A DNA stretch of 64,000 bases, from the NCBI RefSeq assembly GCF_932294415.1, contig NC_065536.1, positions 17,605,974 to 17,669,973 of the forward strand, read 5' to 3'. This document shows positions 23,617 to 36,698 of the stretch, piece after piece. Each line of letters begins with the position of its first letter. The stretch's first letter is position 1. The DNA is from Quercus robur. Its lineage: Eukaryota; Streptophyta; Magnoliopsida; Fagales; Fagaceae. The notes below the pieces were generated by a model. That model worked only from the letters and a program-made list of their open reading frames with translations, was not told where the DNA came from and made no database searches. A program made the translations under genes and the position numbers.

Positions 23617-25833
23617 TCACACATAATTTGGGACTTCTGTGAATTTTGATCTGAAAGCATCCTTTGTGGCCATGTCCACCCAATGCAACCAGTTCCACCA
23701 GCTTGCCTCTCCCCTAATTTGCTTTAGGCCATTTGAGCTTGTGGCATTAAGAGGGAGCTTTTCTAGACTTGGGCATTGACTTACATGGATATCAATCAGA
23801 GCAGGAAAGGGCAGGGCTTTTGGGCAGATGCTTCATAGATTGGATAAAGTTTGCAAGTGAAGAGTTTCTAGACTGAGAAAATGTCCTGATGATAATGATC
23901 TGATAATATTGCTTCCATATTGCACTCAACTATTGTAAGCTTTTGAAGCCTTGGAGCATAATGAGCCATGTCGCGTCTAACAAACCACAACCCCAAATCA
24001 CCATATCACGAATAAGGCTATGAAAGAAGTCATGCGTTGTGAAATCCCTATTGTTAGAGATTTGATATTCATCGAGTGAAACTTCCAACTTTCCCAATTG
24101 TTCACAAAACATTATTTCGAGCTTCGCTAGATGCTTCATTCTTGTCAGAGAAGAAAATGATAGACTGAGAATGTTCAAAGAAAAGCAAGTGCTCCATCTT
24201 TTGGCACCACTGTTGTAACTTGGTTGACTGATATTCTTTTGGCACCACTGGCTGATCGTATTGTGATCCTTAGGTCACCCAACTCTTCCAAGCGCTCCAT
24301 CTCCACCAGCAAGCCTTCTTCATCATACAATGCAGTACTGTGAGAGGGACTACAATCATCTGTTACAATACTGAACACTTGCAAGTGCAACAGACCTGAT
24401 ATCACTTCCCTTGGGATTTCTATAAGATTCTTTGTATAATCCAATAGCAAACATTTCAATCTTCTTAGCCTCTTGAGCTCTGATGGCAACCCCATTATAG
24501 CCGTTTCTGACAGATTAAGATATTGCAAGTTGAATAATTCACTAATTGACTTTGGTAATTCAACTAAGCCACAATTACCTGACAAGTCCAAAACATTCAA
24601 GAGACGCATCGAGTGAAAGAACTGACTTGAGAACATCTTCAACATAGTATCCTTGACCAACAAAGTCGAGCTTGGGACAAACTGGTTCTCCAATGAAACA
24701 TTCTATACTATTATGATGACCCCATACTGATATTCTTTCTGCCTCCTCCCATCTTTCGATTCGGTGTGCATTAATAGAATTGACAAGCTGTGTCAAAAAT
24801 TTGTCTATCCTATCCCCACACACTAACCACAAGGCCATGTCACGGATCATGTCGTGCATCCTAAAAACTCTTCAGAACCATGCAGTACAAGAATTTTGCT
24901 TCTGTTCCACCCACTTGAATTGGCTACCCATAAGGCCATATCCCGGATCACGTCATGCATCCTAACAAATTCTTCAGATTCATCGCTCTCTATTAAACAT
25001 GCGAGCTTCAAAGTTCCAATAATAAATTCTCCACGATTGAAGGTTACATGTATGTTGTTGTTTCTGTACTCATCTAAAAGCCCTTCTCCAATCCAAAGAT
25101 TGATTAGTTCATCCTTTCTAATATTATATCCTTCTCGAAACATGGAGCAATAAAGGAAACAATTTCTGTCCCTTTCATAAAGCAAACTATCATAGTTGAA
25201 TTTAAGAACAGGAAAGACATCTGCACCTAGAAATTCCGAAGGATATCTCTGCAATACACTTACTGCATGGTTCCATTGCTCAGGAATCATCCTGCTACTC
25301 ATGGCTCGCCCAACAGTGATAAGTGCAAGGGGCAAACCGTCGCACTCTTCAGCAGCAACAACTTTGGCAAGCTTTGGTATATCTGGATGAGAATTTAGAG
25401 TCTCTTCACCCACCATCATTTGAAACAAATTTATTGCTTCCTCTCATGCTAGATAATGCACTTTTATCCTCCTTTGAGCTCCCATTAGGCCACACACGTC
25501 CCTTGATCGACTTGTAAATACTACTGTGGACTCATTTTGATCATCAATGCCCATTTTCACTAGATTAATTTGCTCCCATATATCATCAATCATTCAGCAT
25601 AAACTTCTTTGTTCTCAACAACATTAATATCTCTGAAGGTCTCTCTTCCTCGCTTTTACCAGCCCATATAGAATCAGGAATTTGTAATTTTTTTTCTAAT
25701 TACTTCTTGAATCTTCACCAAATTCACTTCCCTGGAAGCCACCACCCAAATTACTACATCAAAATTATGGGTTTGGTACGGTTTAGGAACTTATTATTAA
25801 TCTCCTTCAAGAGGGTAGTCTACTCTTTCCTAC
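23617..25833 (-). pseudogene. CNL-type NLR resistance gene, 3' portion: NB-ARC and LRR, frameshifted
   Basis: This is the main part of an RPS2/RPS5-like CC-NBS-LRR gene. Minus-strand order: rest of the P-loop block (GVGKS next to 25833), NFDVVIWVVASREVNLVKIQ, kinase-2 LLDDIWEQINL (about 25595), RNBS-B VVFTSRSRDVC, GLPL (GLPLALITVGRAM), RNBS-D CFLYCSMF, then RMHDVIRDMALWVA (MHD). Leucine-rich repeats follow (VLDLSGNCGLVELPKSISEL), and the family C-terminus ends at 23617 (stop TGA). Several frameshifts and stops occur (near 25790, 25690, 25445, 24860, 24690 and 24178), with a duplicated MHD block. Excluding the two insertions the gene would be about 2.7 kb, a normal length for this single-exon family. 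It would have been an intracellular immune receptor. Confidence 0.9.
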
Positions 25834-25859
25834 CACTACAAAAAAATAAGGCTATAGCC

Positions 25860-26450
25860 GCATTTGCAAAACGCAGCTATAGCCAATAAAAAACGCAGCT
25901 ATAGGCTATAGCTGCGTTTTTATGGCTGCGTTTCCAAACACAGCCTATGTAGCGAGGCTATAGCCCCTTGCGGGGACCTAGAGCTGCGTTTTTAAAAACG
26001 CAGCCCAAACCGGCGTCTGTAGCTGCGTTTCAGACATACTAGAGCCGCGTTTTTTTACAAACCTAGATGCGGGACCTATAACTGCGTTTTCTACAAAAAC
26101 GCAGCCCAAAAGGTATCTATAGCCGCGTTTATTTTGTCCTAGAGCCGCGTTTTTATGCTCCCAGGTGAGGGACCTATAGCCGCGTTTTCTATAAAAACGC
26201 GGCTATAGATGCAACATAGAGCTGCATTTGAAACGCAGCTATAGCCGGGTTCTACACAGTGGATTGTTCAGGACCTATAGCTGCGTTTTTTAGAAAACGC
26301 GGCTATAGGTCGGCTTGGGCTGCGTTTTATGTCTAAAGCGCGGCTATACTATGTGTTAGAGCCACGTTTCAAACGCAGCTATAGGTCCCGCACCTATATG
26401 CTGTGTAGAAACGCGGCTATAGGGGCCCAAAACGCAGCTATAGGATTTTT
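25860..26450. repeat. Left subterminal palindromic repeats of CACTA 1
   Basis: Many short inverted units (ACGCAGCTATAG, CTATAGC(T/C)GCGTTTT, AAAACGCGGCTATAG) in both orientations. Adjacent pairs could fold into hairpins. Confidence 0.9.
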
Positions 26451-26639
26451 TTTTTTTTTTAAATATTTTTTTTCTTCCTAAGCACATTACTGTCCAAAAC
26501 AAAACCTGTAATTCCACATACATATTCCTGCCAACACTCAAATGCAACAATACTGAACCAACAAAACAAATTGCATATTTGATACTATATAGTATCAAAT
26601 CATTACCAAAATATTAATTACATAAACGATAATTTTACA

Positions 26640-26890
26640 TAAACAAAACAATTAAGTTCGTTGCCAAAAGATTAATTACATATCCAAATAATTACATATA
26701 AAATAAAAGTTCCCAACAAACTTTGGTTTTTACATCACAAAATAAAAACATCACAAAGTTCCCACCTGATCCTATTGGATCGATCTGTCTTATTGCTGAT
26801 CGTTCACCTTCAATAAACATGATCGTTTCACAGGCCCTACCAAACATTTTATTAATGAAAAAAATGGTGTTCATCAATTCTACCTCATCA
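26640..26890 (-). pseudogene. Unidentified possible captured exon in CACTA 1
   Basis: The minus strand reads FGRACETIMFIEGERSAIRQ followed by IDPIGSGGN, more protein-like than the surrounding AT-rich DNA. I do not recognise the family and the splice borders are unclear. It may be another captured exon. Confidence 0.3.
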
Positions 26891-29239
26891 TAGTTATAGC
26901 ATATAAACGTTTAATTAGTTTTTTTGTTTGATTCTAGTCTCTAAGAGTTGCTAATTAGTTACTGCATATTGGATTGTGTTGGAAGGAAATCTATTTCTTT
27001 TCTTGATTAAATATTTGTGAAAAAGGGGATTGTTTTCAAACTGTTGAATAAATGCTTCTTTGGCATAATTACCCTTTAGAACTATAATACCAGCCATGCC
27101 AGCATTAAATGCGAAGATGAACTTCAAATGAGAAAAGGACCCAACTATAATTAATCAAGGAGGTGGGGGTTTTACAAGCAGCCTAAGAATTTCTTATGGG
27201 TAGTGAAGTCTATTTCTTGTGTGGACATATCCTGGCACTAACTCATGCAACACAAAAAAAATAAATAAATAAAAAAAATACGGTCAAACAACTTGCCCTG
27301 CATGTCAAGATGACTTACAAGTATTGCAGATTTTAAAGCTGACCAAGTTGTGGAACCAGTCGACCAGAAAAATTTGCAGTAGCCAATTCACAATAACCAA
27401 ATCAAGCTGTTAAATTCTTAACCTGTATATAGAAAAAGAGATGGAACATAAGTAACATACAAGGTTAATTAAACAAAATCAGAAAACATTCTTCAACGGT
27501 CGCATAAATCCATACTTCCTATTTAGAGATGGAAAATAGGCCTCATACATCTAAGATGATAAAATAGGCCTCATAGATTAAAAAAAAAAAAAAAATACTA
27601 ATACTAAATTGAAAATGATAGCACTAGTACGATATATATAATTAACTAAATTTGATAGGAATTTGTGAAGGTCTAGGACTGAATAAAATTTGCCATGAAT
27701 ATAAGATTTTGGGTGACATTCCAAAACTCATTGGAATGGGTTGATTTTTCAAGAACATGTTTCCAATTATTTTTATAAGATGGTGGATCTTGATGTTTTT
27801 GTTTGCTATTAATATGATTTTATTTTATTTTTCCAACTGGAACATAACAAATTTCTGTAACATAACCTAACATAAAATACTTTTTATTTAGTAAAAACAT
27901 AATTAATTCCTTCTCTTCAACAATTATAAACAACATTGATTAGACACTTTTTTTCCTCTCTTTCTTTGTCTAGGCATCACGCCTAACATGCTGCATGCTT
28001 ATTCATACATGCATTATTGTTTCCAACTAAGTAATACATTACCCTTATCTACAAGTATGTCGATGATCTTAATAAATTTACTTTAACAAATCAAAGTGAA
28101 GTCCGTGTTTGATAAGATATTGCATCATTGGAATTGAAAAAGAAGCTCTTTACTTTAGGGAAGAGACATCAATCCATATGCCATTACTTATAGTAAAATA
28201 TTAATTAATTTACAGGGCCACTCAATTCATTTCTATTCTATATCATATTCATTTCTATTCTATATCATACTATTTTTTCAAATATCCTACTGAAAATTAT
28301 TGATCCAATATAAGATTATTAAGTAGTTTAAGTTTTGTTAAAATTATTAAACTATGAGTGATAATAAGGCGAAGTAAGACCAAATCATGACTGTCTCTAA
28401 TACAAAATCTCAATATATCAAACATTCCAATTCAAATAAATTTTAAATTTTAAATTTTCTAATAGTCATAAACTCATAATGGTAAGTTCATGACCAAAAT
28501 CCATCCCCATCCTACACTTCTTCGGGACTGCAAAAAAACTTGCTAGAATAGTATAGGTTTGGATGAAATTGCCAAAGCTAGTGAGGTACTAATCATTTTT
28601 TTGACTGAAATGAAGCTAGGATAAAATAATTAACTAAAATCAAGATGCTACTAATAAGTCAACAGGAAAATATATAGTAATAATGTCATATATAATAGAT
28701 AGGCCTCCTTGGATGATTTCTCTCTTTATCTATTTTAATGAAAGCCATGTATCAGTAAACAAGATCTTGCATGGCAAACAGCCGACAGTGTTTAGTTGCT
28801 AAGGCCATAAGTTGAAACTAAAAAATAAAAAATAAAAAAACAAAACTATTTCTCCTTTTATGTACATTTGTGCACATACACATATGGAGGCATGAACAAA
28901 ACAAAAACGTTGTGTCTGCAAGATTTAAACATGTTCAAGAAGGAACTACTATCAAAATATAAGAATTAGTAAGCACTTTTAAATAAATTAAACAATCACT
29001 TAAGATAGAAGGAGAAATGAACTTACTTTAGTTATAAAAACTTTAGTTTTGTGTGTAAATAAAATTAATAGTGGGGATATTTTGATAGATTTGTTTGTGT
29101 ATAAGAAAGTGATGTCTCAACTGTTGACTAAATTATTTCATTCCTTACTTATGAGATACACTAAAAATCTAATAGACCAATAGTATGATAGATTTAACCT
29201 TGAACTTTTAGATTTACATTTCACATCTTAGACAAATAA

Positions 29240-29380
29240 GGGGTCATTTGATACTATTATTTAAACAACAGTTTTCAGTGTTTAAACACCACAATACGTA
29301 TTTCCACAACATTTTTTTACTCACATATATTTTCGCAAAATTTAAACAACAATACTAAAAATCTTTTACCAAATGGGCTC
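29240..29380. mobile_element. Small hAT-like MITE, copy A (within CACTA 1)
   Basis: Starts GGGGTCATTTGATACTATTA and ends TTTTACCAAATGGGCTC, imperfect inverted ends. The inner CAGTTTTCAGTGTTTAAACA and TACGTATTTCCACA match the copies at 54652 and 62684. Target-site duplication not resolved. Confidence 0.6.
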
Positions 29381-29871
29381 TAAGCCTACCACTTGAGTGC
29401 CCCTTGGTTTAATAATTTAGTATATAATCACGTTGGGTTAGGATATTTAAGTGGGTTTGATAATTTGAATCCTAATACACCCTTAACCAATTTAAACAAT
29501 AGCAAGCCATTACCAAAAATAAACCTGCCATTATAATAAAAAATAAAAAAAACCATACCCTAAAAGGCAAAACAAAAACTAAACTAAACCAATTTACCAA
29601 AAATGAACCTGCCATTAATTATGATTATAAAAAACAAAGCAAAAAAACCTAAAATGAGCATTAATATTGGATTTAAGGAAAACAAAAGGGGCATATCAGT
29701 CCACTCAAATAAGAAAAAGTCCAGTGACACAACAAAATGCACAATTTATGCGGTAGAAACGGCACACCGGCAACCTCCATCAACCACAACTCGCCACATA
29801 AGCGTTGTGGAACAAGTGTGCCTTCAAAGGTAACAAAACATAGTGAAGAACAATGAATGGCTTTCAATTAC

Positions 29872-31490
29872 CAGATTAGTCAAACGCTTTTGTTGCACAT
29901 CATTCTCAGCTTCCCTAGTTTGAAGCTGAAACAGAAAAATATCAAACTAATCAGTAATTGATCATATAATTCATTACTAAAAAAAAAAGCTTCCTTAGTT
30001 GTATATTATAAACAAAACAATAACACACACACACACAGAATTTAAAGGAGTTTTGTTACCTTTGAAGTCAATTTATTGTTCTCTTCCTCCAATTCTGCAT
30101 TCTTCCTCTGTAGGTCTTGTAGCTGAGATACCAAACCACTAACATCGGCCTGGAACCAAAAAATAAAAACCACGTTCTATTCCTGAGCAAACAATTAACT
30201 AAAAATATGATCAATGAGTGACAAAGGCCTCGTGAGGGACACAATAAATTGAAAAGGAAGAAGGCTGAAAATATACAGCTCATTGATTGCAACAATAATT
30301 TTGATCAGTACATATGCTAATGTCCAGAATAACAACCTCTCAGACCTTTATTTTCTTCCTTGAAGACAATAGCAAGAAGATTAAGGATCATGAAAACCCA
30401 TGTAACTAAATTTTGTTTTCTTTATAATAACAAAAGAAAAAAAAGGATTCAGCAAACACTGATGACAACCTACCAATGTGTTGGTATTTCAAATTATTGA
30501 ATCTAAAATCTTGTGCTACAAGACAGCAACTTTTTTTTTTTTGGAAATTAGATGGTTTAATTTTAAATCACCCCTAAAATATATGGTTAAAAAAAATAAT
30601 TAATATCAATATAAATCCCCAACAGCTTAGTAGTTTTTAAAAAAATATATAGGTTCTAATCTTTCATTTCTCGCTGTAACTATCAAACTTAAAAAAAAAA
30701 GAAAAATTCAAAAAAAAGAAAAATGGCCACACATACAACATATTACAGGGCTGGATGAGCCTGTAAACCAACAGCACAACTTGATGAGAAAAAGGTTCTC
30801 AAATAGAAACAAAAAGTAGCAGTAGAATTGAGAAAGAGACCTTTGACCGCATCTCTTAACCATTATATATATACACATACATATTATATGTATATGTATA
30901 TGTAAAAATAATCTTTAACCTAAAAAAACATTTTTCTAATAAAAAAAAAAAGCTGATCAGACGGTGATTTAGGAAGATCTTTCTCCAATACCACAAACCC
31001 ATTTTGGCTTTTGAATTTTTATTTTTATCTGTTTGTTTCTCGAGAAAAGTTTTGGGAAAATATCCCAAAGCTCAAGTTACTCGCCGCGTTTACTCACGGG
31101 TGAGCGAAATCTCTTTACTTCTGTTGTGTATCTACTCACATCAATTAGAAACCATATTAACAAAAGAAAGACTAAAACATAACAGCAATTCATCAACCAA
31201 TCAAAAACTAAGGCTTAAAAATTAAAATTTGTGCAAATTTCTCCAAATTGAGATTATTTACAAATTATTTTCCCTACCTCTGTGAGTCGATTTCCGCTCT
31301 CTGATTTTTTCATTCCAACAAAATCTGTGCACAGAAAAAATATATATATTTTAAAAAAAAATTAATTTGACCATGAGAGAAAGAGAGAGAGATGGTGCGA
31401 ACCATTGTGAAAGGAAGGTTGGGTGAGATCTGGTCCGGAAGAAGTTTTGATCAATCTCTCAGCTGCTCTCTTTTGACGAATCTCTTCCAA
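29872..31490 (-). pseudogene. Captured four-exon fragment of a host coiled-coil protein gene inside CACTA 1
   Basis: On the minus strand four exons with GT...AG borders keep one open frame: 31490-31403, 31324-31278, 30149-30060 and 29925-29872. They encode LEEIRQKRAAERLIKTSSGP..., FVGMKKSESGNRLTE, DVSGLVSQLQDLQRKNAELE..., and LQTREAENDVQQKRLTNL. I recall a conserved plant coiled-coil protein with these segments in this order, but cannot name the gene safely. A possible non-homologous leading exon ends at about 31576 (ACTCAG/GTAACAC). Downstream exons of the host gene are not evident. Intact splice sites and frame across four exons suggest recent capture and a possible chimeric transcript. Confidence 0.7.
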
Positions 31491-31659
31491 CTGAGATTTG
31501 AAGGAATAATCAAACAGAAGAAAAGGGGATTTTGACATTCAGAAATGAAGAAAGCGATGGGATGAGAAGTGTTACCTGAGTGTCTCCTGAGTGTTTTTCA
31601 ATTTAGGGATTGATTGGGTTGAAATTTTAGGGGTTTTTTGAATTTATAGGAAGGCTAGT

Positions 31660-32075
31660 TGCGGCATAAATGAGTCTGGAGCTGTGTTCAAATAAACGCA
31701 GCTCTACCACTTACTAGCTAGAGCTGCATTCTTCTAGACGCAGCTTTGACATGTCTGGAGCTGCGTTTAGAACAACGCAGCTCTATAAGTTTTGAAGCTG
31801 CGTTTGTTAAACGCAGCTCTCAGATATATTGAAAAAAAAAAAAAAAAATCCCAGGTTGGAACTAAAGCTGCGTTTTTGAAAACGCAGCTTCAATCCTACC
31901 CGGTAAACGCAGCTCTAACATCAAAAAACGCAGCTTCAGAGCTGGTCTATAGTCGGGTTTAATAAACACAGCTCAAACTGCATCCTGAAGCTGTGTTTAG
32001 AGAAAACGCAGCTCAAAATTCGACCCTAGAGCTGCGTTTTCTAAAAACGCAGCTCAAAAACGCAGCTTAAATTAC
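31660..32075. repeat. Right subterminal palindromic repeats of CACTA 1
   Basis: Repeated GAGCTGCGTTT / AAACGCAGCTC units in inverted pairs, with an A run at 31833-31849. Same motif class as the left end, but mostly the GAGCTGCG variant. Confidence 0.9.
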
Positions 32076-32089
32076 CGATTTTAGTAGTG

Positions 32090-32156
32090 TACACCCCTTA
32101 TACCATATAACCCAATAATTCCCACACTTCCATCTTCAATACAATGCCAAACCACT
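32090..32156 (-). pseudogene. NLR gene sliver between the two CACTA elements (start of P-loop)
   Basis: Reading the minus strand gives VWHCIEDGSVGIIGLYGIRG, the residues just before and at the glycine-rich start of the NB-ARC P-loop. The 67 bp include the two target-site duplications (ACT at 32154-32156, TAC at 32090-32092). They join in frame with the upstream ...GLDSTLEV at 37781 once CACTA 2 is ignored. Confidence 0.85.
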
Positions 32157-32169
32157 CACTACAAAAAAA

Positions 32170-32540
32170 AGGTTCTATGGCCGTGTTTTTAAAACGTGGC
32201 TATATGTCAAAAAAAAACGTGGCTATAGCCTATAGCCGCGTTTTTTTAGGCCGCGCTTTCTGATGTGACCTAAAACCTGTGACTATAGGACTGACGGTCC
32301 TATGGCCGCACTTTTTAACCGCGACCCAAGACCAGGTCCTATAGCCCCGTTTAAAACGCGGCCTAAGCATCTGATCTTTTAAACGTGGCCTAAGACCAGA
32401 CCCTTAGGCCGCGTTTAAAAAGTGCGGCCATAGCTCCCTTGGTTGACAGTCTCAAAAACATATTTTAGCTGCGTTTAAAACGCGGCTATAGGTTGTTAGA
32501 ACTATAGCCGCATTTTTAAAACGTGGCTATAGCCTTTTTT
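32170..32540. repeat. Left subterminal repeats of CACTA 2
   Basis: Inverted units such as TATAGCCGCGTTTTTTTAGG, AAAACGTGGCTATAG and GGCCGCGTTTAAAAAGTGCG in both orientations. Confidence 0.9.
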
Positions 32541-33348
32541 TTTTTTTTTTCTTCCTTTCTAGGCCTGATGACAAATGTTCTTCTACAAACGCTTCTTATC
32601 AGGATTGAATGCAACAAAATAACATGCTTGAATTTTTCTCCATCAATAAAATCATAAGTAAATTTCCAAAGACATCAAAACCCAAAGATCAATAGTTGGA
32701 AAGATTTACAATTGATCATATTCAGTTATAAGACATGGCAAAATGTTCACCATATGATACATAACCTAAGTACCATCCAAACAAATCTTTTTAGCAACTA
32801 TACAATTCTTAAATAGATGAGCTTTAGTTTCTAGTTCTAGACCGCAAAGGGAACATGTCTTCTTCTTCAATCTTAATTTAATCTTGAGGCCAAATCTATG
32901 TTTAGAGGAAGTGCTCCTACTGCAATTCTCCATAGTTGGACCTTTAGTCTTTTAAGGATTCTACTCTTCCAGTGCTTTTTCTAGAATGGACCTCATCAAG
33001 AATTCTACTGCTATGCTCCAAAATTAAATCTTTGAGAGTTGAAATCTAATAAGTAGATATAAAGAAAAGGTACCAGGTTAGCCACCATTAAAGGTTAATA
33101 ATCAATGCCTTCAAACTTGGGCTTAGGTTTAAAACCATCCACAAATGAAATCTATCTATGGGTCCTTTCAAACCACAATGTCTACATGATTAGATTCATC
33201 TTATATTTTTCTTTTAATTTTGTTTAAAAAATTTAAGAAAATATCATTTAATGCATTGTCTTTTACATAAAATGGTATAGATTTTTTAAACTATTCTCCT
33301 TAAAGTCATAGAAGCAATTTTAAAGATTCTAAAAAGAAAGAATCTTAC

Positions 33349-33463
33349 CATCCATGAACCATCCACCATCAGAGGATATGTAAGCTTTTGTTATGATAAG
33401 GTTAAGGTCAGTATGGACTTGTACAACTTCGAGAAGTATTCCATGTTTGTTTGCACTGTCAAC
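33349..33463 (-). pseudogene. Captured exon of an ACR (ACT-domain repeat) gene
   Basis: The 115-bp minus-strand exon encodes [20 protein letters not shown] followed by [18 protein letters not shown]. This is the start of the first ACT domain of plant ACR proteins (amino-acid-sensing, regulatory). It has an acceptor (TGATGCAG) and a donor (GATG/GTAAGA), and it is open throughout. The exon ends in phase 1, fitting the conserved continuation of the family. No further ACR exon was recognised in the element, so this is a gene fragment taken up by CACTA 2. Confidence 0.8.
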
Positions 33464-36400
33464 CTGCATCATACAATGGAATAAGTACCAAAAGATTCTA
33501 AAAATAAAAAAATAAAAAGGCCTGGATCTGTACAACAAAGAGAAACAAATTGAAAGCTATATCCTTATCTAAAGCATATATTGAAAGCTTTACCTAAAGT
33601 TCTCATCCTCAAAACAGACTTGTTTTTTTGGCTAATCCAACACTCTCAGGAAAATAACTTATGAAGACAATATCCCTCATAGTAACAGTCCCTTTACACT
33701 TTCCTAATTCTTCTACATCATGATCTCTCATCATAGTCATCAGCAAACAATTTAACAATATTTGTGTTCCCATAACTGGATACCAAAGTTTTAGCTAAAA
33801 AAACAATGAATACCAAAGATTACAGGTGTTAATCTTTGGTATCCATTGTTTTTATATTAGTAAGAGCAATGTTAAAAACAATGGAAACAAGTACTCAACT
33901 ACAAAAGATGAGGCTTACAGTTACAGGTGTTAATGCCAAGCCCACCAATAAGCCTCTTCTTCTCATCTACTTTTATGGAAATGAGACATTACTATGGAAA
34001 CAAAAACTATGATTTATTGACTTACCAGAAAAAACTATGATTTAAGTAAGAGGTGAAATTAAAGCAACTATCCAAAATAAGTAAAAGCCATAGTCATATG
34101 CATTGTCTTGACATACTGCACATCAATCAAAACATCCACAATTCAAATACATTTATTTAATGAGCATGTTTTATTATAATATCACATACCATAAAGCAAA
34201 TTTGACAACTAATTACTAATTGTGTTGATGGCAACATCACAAAAGACATAAAATGAGGAGGATGAGGGAAGTGAATCAAGAGAAGCAGTAGCTAGGCTTC
34301 TATTCAGCACTGGAGCCATTGAAAACCCCTTTCTTCTAAATTCTAATTCCCAGTGATCAACATATTTAACCTAGTGATCAACCAATGATTTAATTTTCTT
34401 GTCATTTCTACATATATAGAAAGTAATAAGGTGCTAAGTGGCAAACTGACAGAGAAGTGTTAAGGCTTTTCTCCTTGTTCTTCTTTTCTTATCCAAATTC
34501 TTTGGTTTTGGTATTGGTAAGACCATTTATAGAACTACCTATGCTAGAGTTGTTGATTGTGTTTAAATATATTGACAGCTACAACGCACATTCAAGAAAT
34601 GAAAACTAAAACAAGCTAATACCCACTTAAATGCAATCACAACATCAAAACCCACTTCATGTGAATATGGCAAAGAGACATAACACAAATTAAAAGGCAA
34701 ATGAACTTACCAAGAACTTGTAATTTGAACTCACAAACGTTCTAGCTTTCAATCCACAAATAGTGAAAAAACTGCTGGAACAATTACATTAATAAATTCA
34801 ATCTCACCTGCTAAAAACAATCAAAGTAGCATCATTACCTCAATGATGCAAGTGAGTACCATATATTGCACTGAGTGATTCAGCCAACAAAAAACAGAGT
34901 ATCTAATATAAAAAATGCAAGTCAGTATAAAAAAAAAAAAAAGCAAGTCAGTTTCATTCTCAATGCTCAGTACCATATATTGCACTTATGCTGATAATAA
35001 AATGGTAAGAATATCCTTCTACATATTCAATCTCAAGAATTATTTCATAAAAATTAACAAAATTCATTATTAAAGCACTTCAAGCAGAACCATAGATTCC
35101 TTAACTATACCAAAAAACAATTCTTAAGTCATAAACATGTGGTGAAAAATATACCAGAACCTAAGATTTATGGAAATGGAAACAAGTACTATAGTTTCAA
35201 GCCCTGCCATCAAAAAAGTTGAAACACCCCAAAATCTGTAAGAGTTTTCCTACAAACTGTAGACCAAATTAACCTGAAAAAGAGTTGGACCAAGGCACTA
35301 TTGCTTCATGGGATATCTCCAAGACAAGATAAATATTCGCATTAGTATATAATAATAATAAAAGGCTGAAAATAAGTTGAGGGTTCTGATTCTTGAGGCT
35401 TAAAATTACAATTATTTTATATGTAGCATTACAATATCTTAAATAATATTAATTTATTGTTGGCACCCAGTATTTTTATTTGCATTTCACAAGGTGTGTG
35501 CGAACTTTGATTGACAATCCAAAGCCTAGGATTTTTGTACTCTCCATTGTACATAACAAGCTGACTTTAGATTCTTTATCTCTTTTATTTCTATCAGCTC
35601 ATACCATACCCATTAAATGACCACCAACAATAAGAGAGTACAAAGGGCATGCCTTGAGTTCACCGTAGAAGGTGATATGTTTGCTTGATGAAAGGATAGT
35701 TTTCCCTGATGTGATGCCATGCAGTAACCACTAGATAGTAGGTAACTCTGTCCTGAATTTTATTTTATTTTTTTAAACCAAGCTAGAAGGCTTAAAGCAC
35801 TGGCATCAACATTGACAACACATTTAATTATAAACCACAAAAACAATTTTAATTAGTATTTTACAAGGTTCTAGTAGTGACAAGCAAACTCAAGTTGTTA
35901 TAGATAATAAATGAAAATCTCAAAATTTTGAGCAACAAAAATAGTAAAAACAGCTAGTGATAGGTAGAAATAAAATCTGCTATTGTTCCTGAGATCATAA
36001 CCATCCATCTTGTAATCTACAGATATGTTATTAAGACAAAAAGTGAACTCTTGTTAGAACACAAAAAGGCAAACAATGAAATAATTGTAAACCCTTTATT
36101 AACAAGTTACATATCAAGTACAAAATTAAATACCAAATCTTCCAAAGATTATTGTTAATCTAACAAAAACCAAACTCTCAGATGCACACAAATTAGCCAA
36201 AAAAGTCAAAAACTCAGCTTTACAATACAATTAGAAGCTTCATACAGAACATGAAAACAACCACAAAGCATGACAATTAGAAATTAATTGAAGTAACAAA
36301 AAAAAACCAATAGAGTAGAGAACGTTTCTCATTTTTAAGAGTAGAATTGTTTTTTTTTTTTTTGAAATGTCATATACTCCATAAACTACCACAAAAAAAA

Positions 36401-36635
36401 CTCTCCCAATTAACGGTAACCTCTCCCATATAGTCGATTTTGTGATTTTAGTTCTTCTTTTATTAGTTCAGGTCACTTAATAAACAAATCCCAAAAACCC
36501 ACACACCCCAATCTCTCAAACAAAACCAAAAATTAAAAAAAGCATTGACTTTTGAAATACCCACTTCCCCAAATGCAAAGATGATGAACTAAAAAGCCAA
36601 AAACACACACACGCACACAAAATGAAACCAAATAT

Positions 36636-36638
<3 letters not shown>

Positions 36639-36695
<57 letters not shown>
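36639..36695. repeat. (GA)n microsatellite
   Basis: An uninterrupted GA run of about 57 bp inside CACTA 2, next to the GC-rich segment. In plants such runs are common in promoters and 5' UTRs. Confidence 0.95.

Positions 36696-36698
<3 letters not shown>

Larger units (their letters stand above)
25834..32089. mobile_element. Non-autonomous CACTA transposon 1 (6.26 kb) inserted in the NLR P-loop, carrying captured exons
   Basis: Left end CACTACAAAAAAATAAGG, right end ...CGATTTTAGTAGTG, so both termini carry CACTAC. It is flanked by the 3-bp duplication TAC (25831-25833 and 32090-32092), as for CACTA elements. The subterminal regions (25860-26450 and 31660-32075) are packed with inverted copies of GCTGCGTTTT/AAAACGCAGC and CTATAG(C)CGCG, the arrangement to which CACTA TNPA-type proteins bind. 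No transposase reading frame is visible. Four exons of a host coiled-coil gene lie at 29872-31490. It cuts the NLR between the glycine-rich start of the P-loop and its VGKS. Confidence 0.9.
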
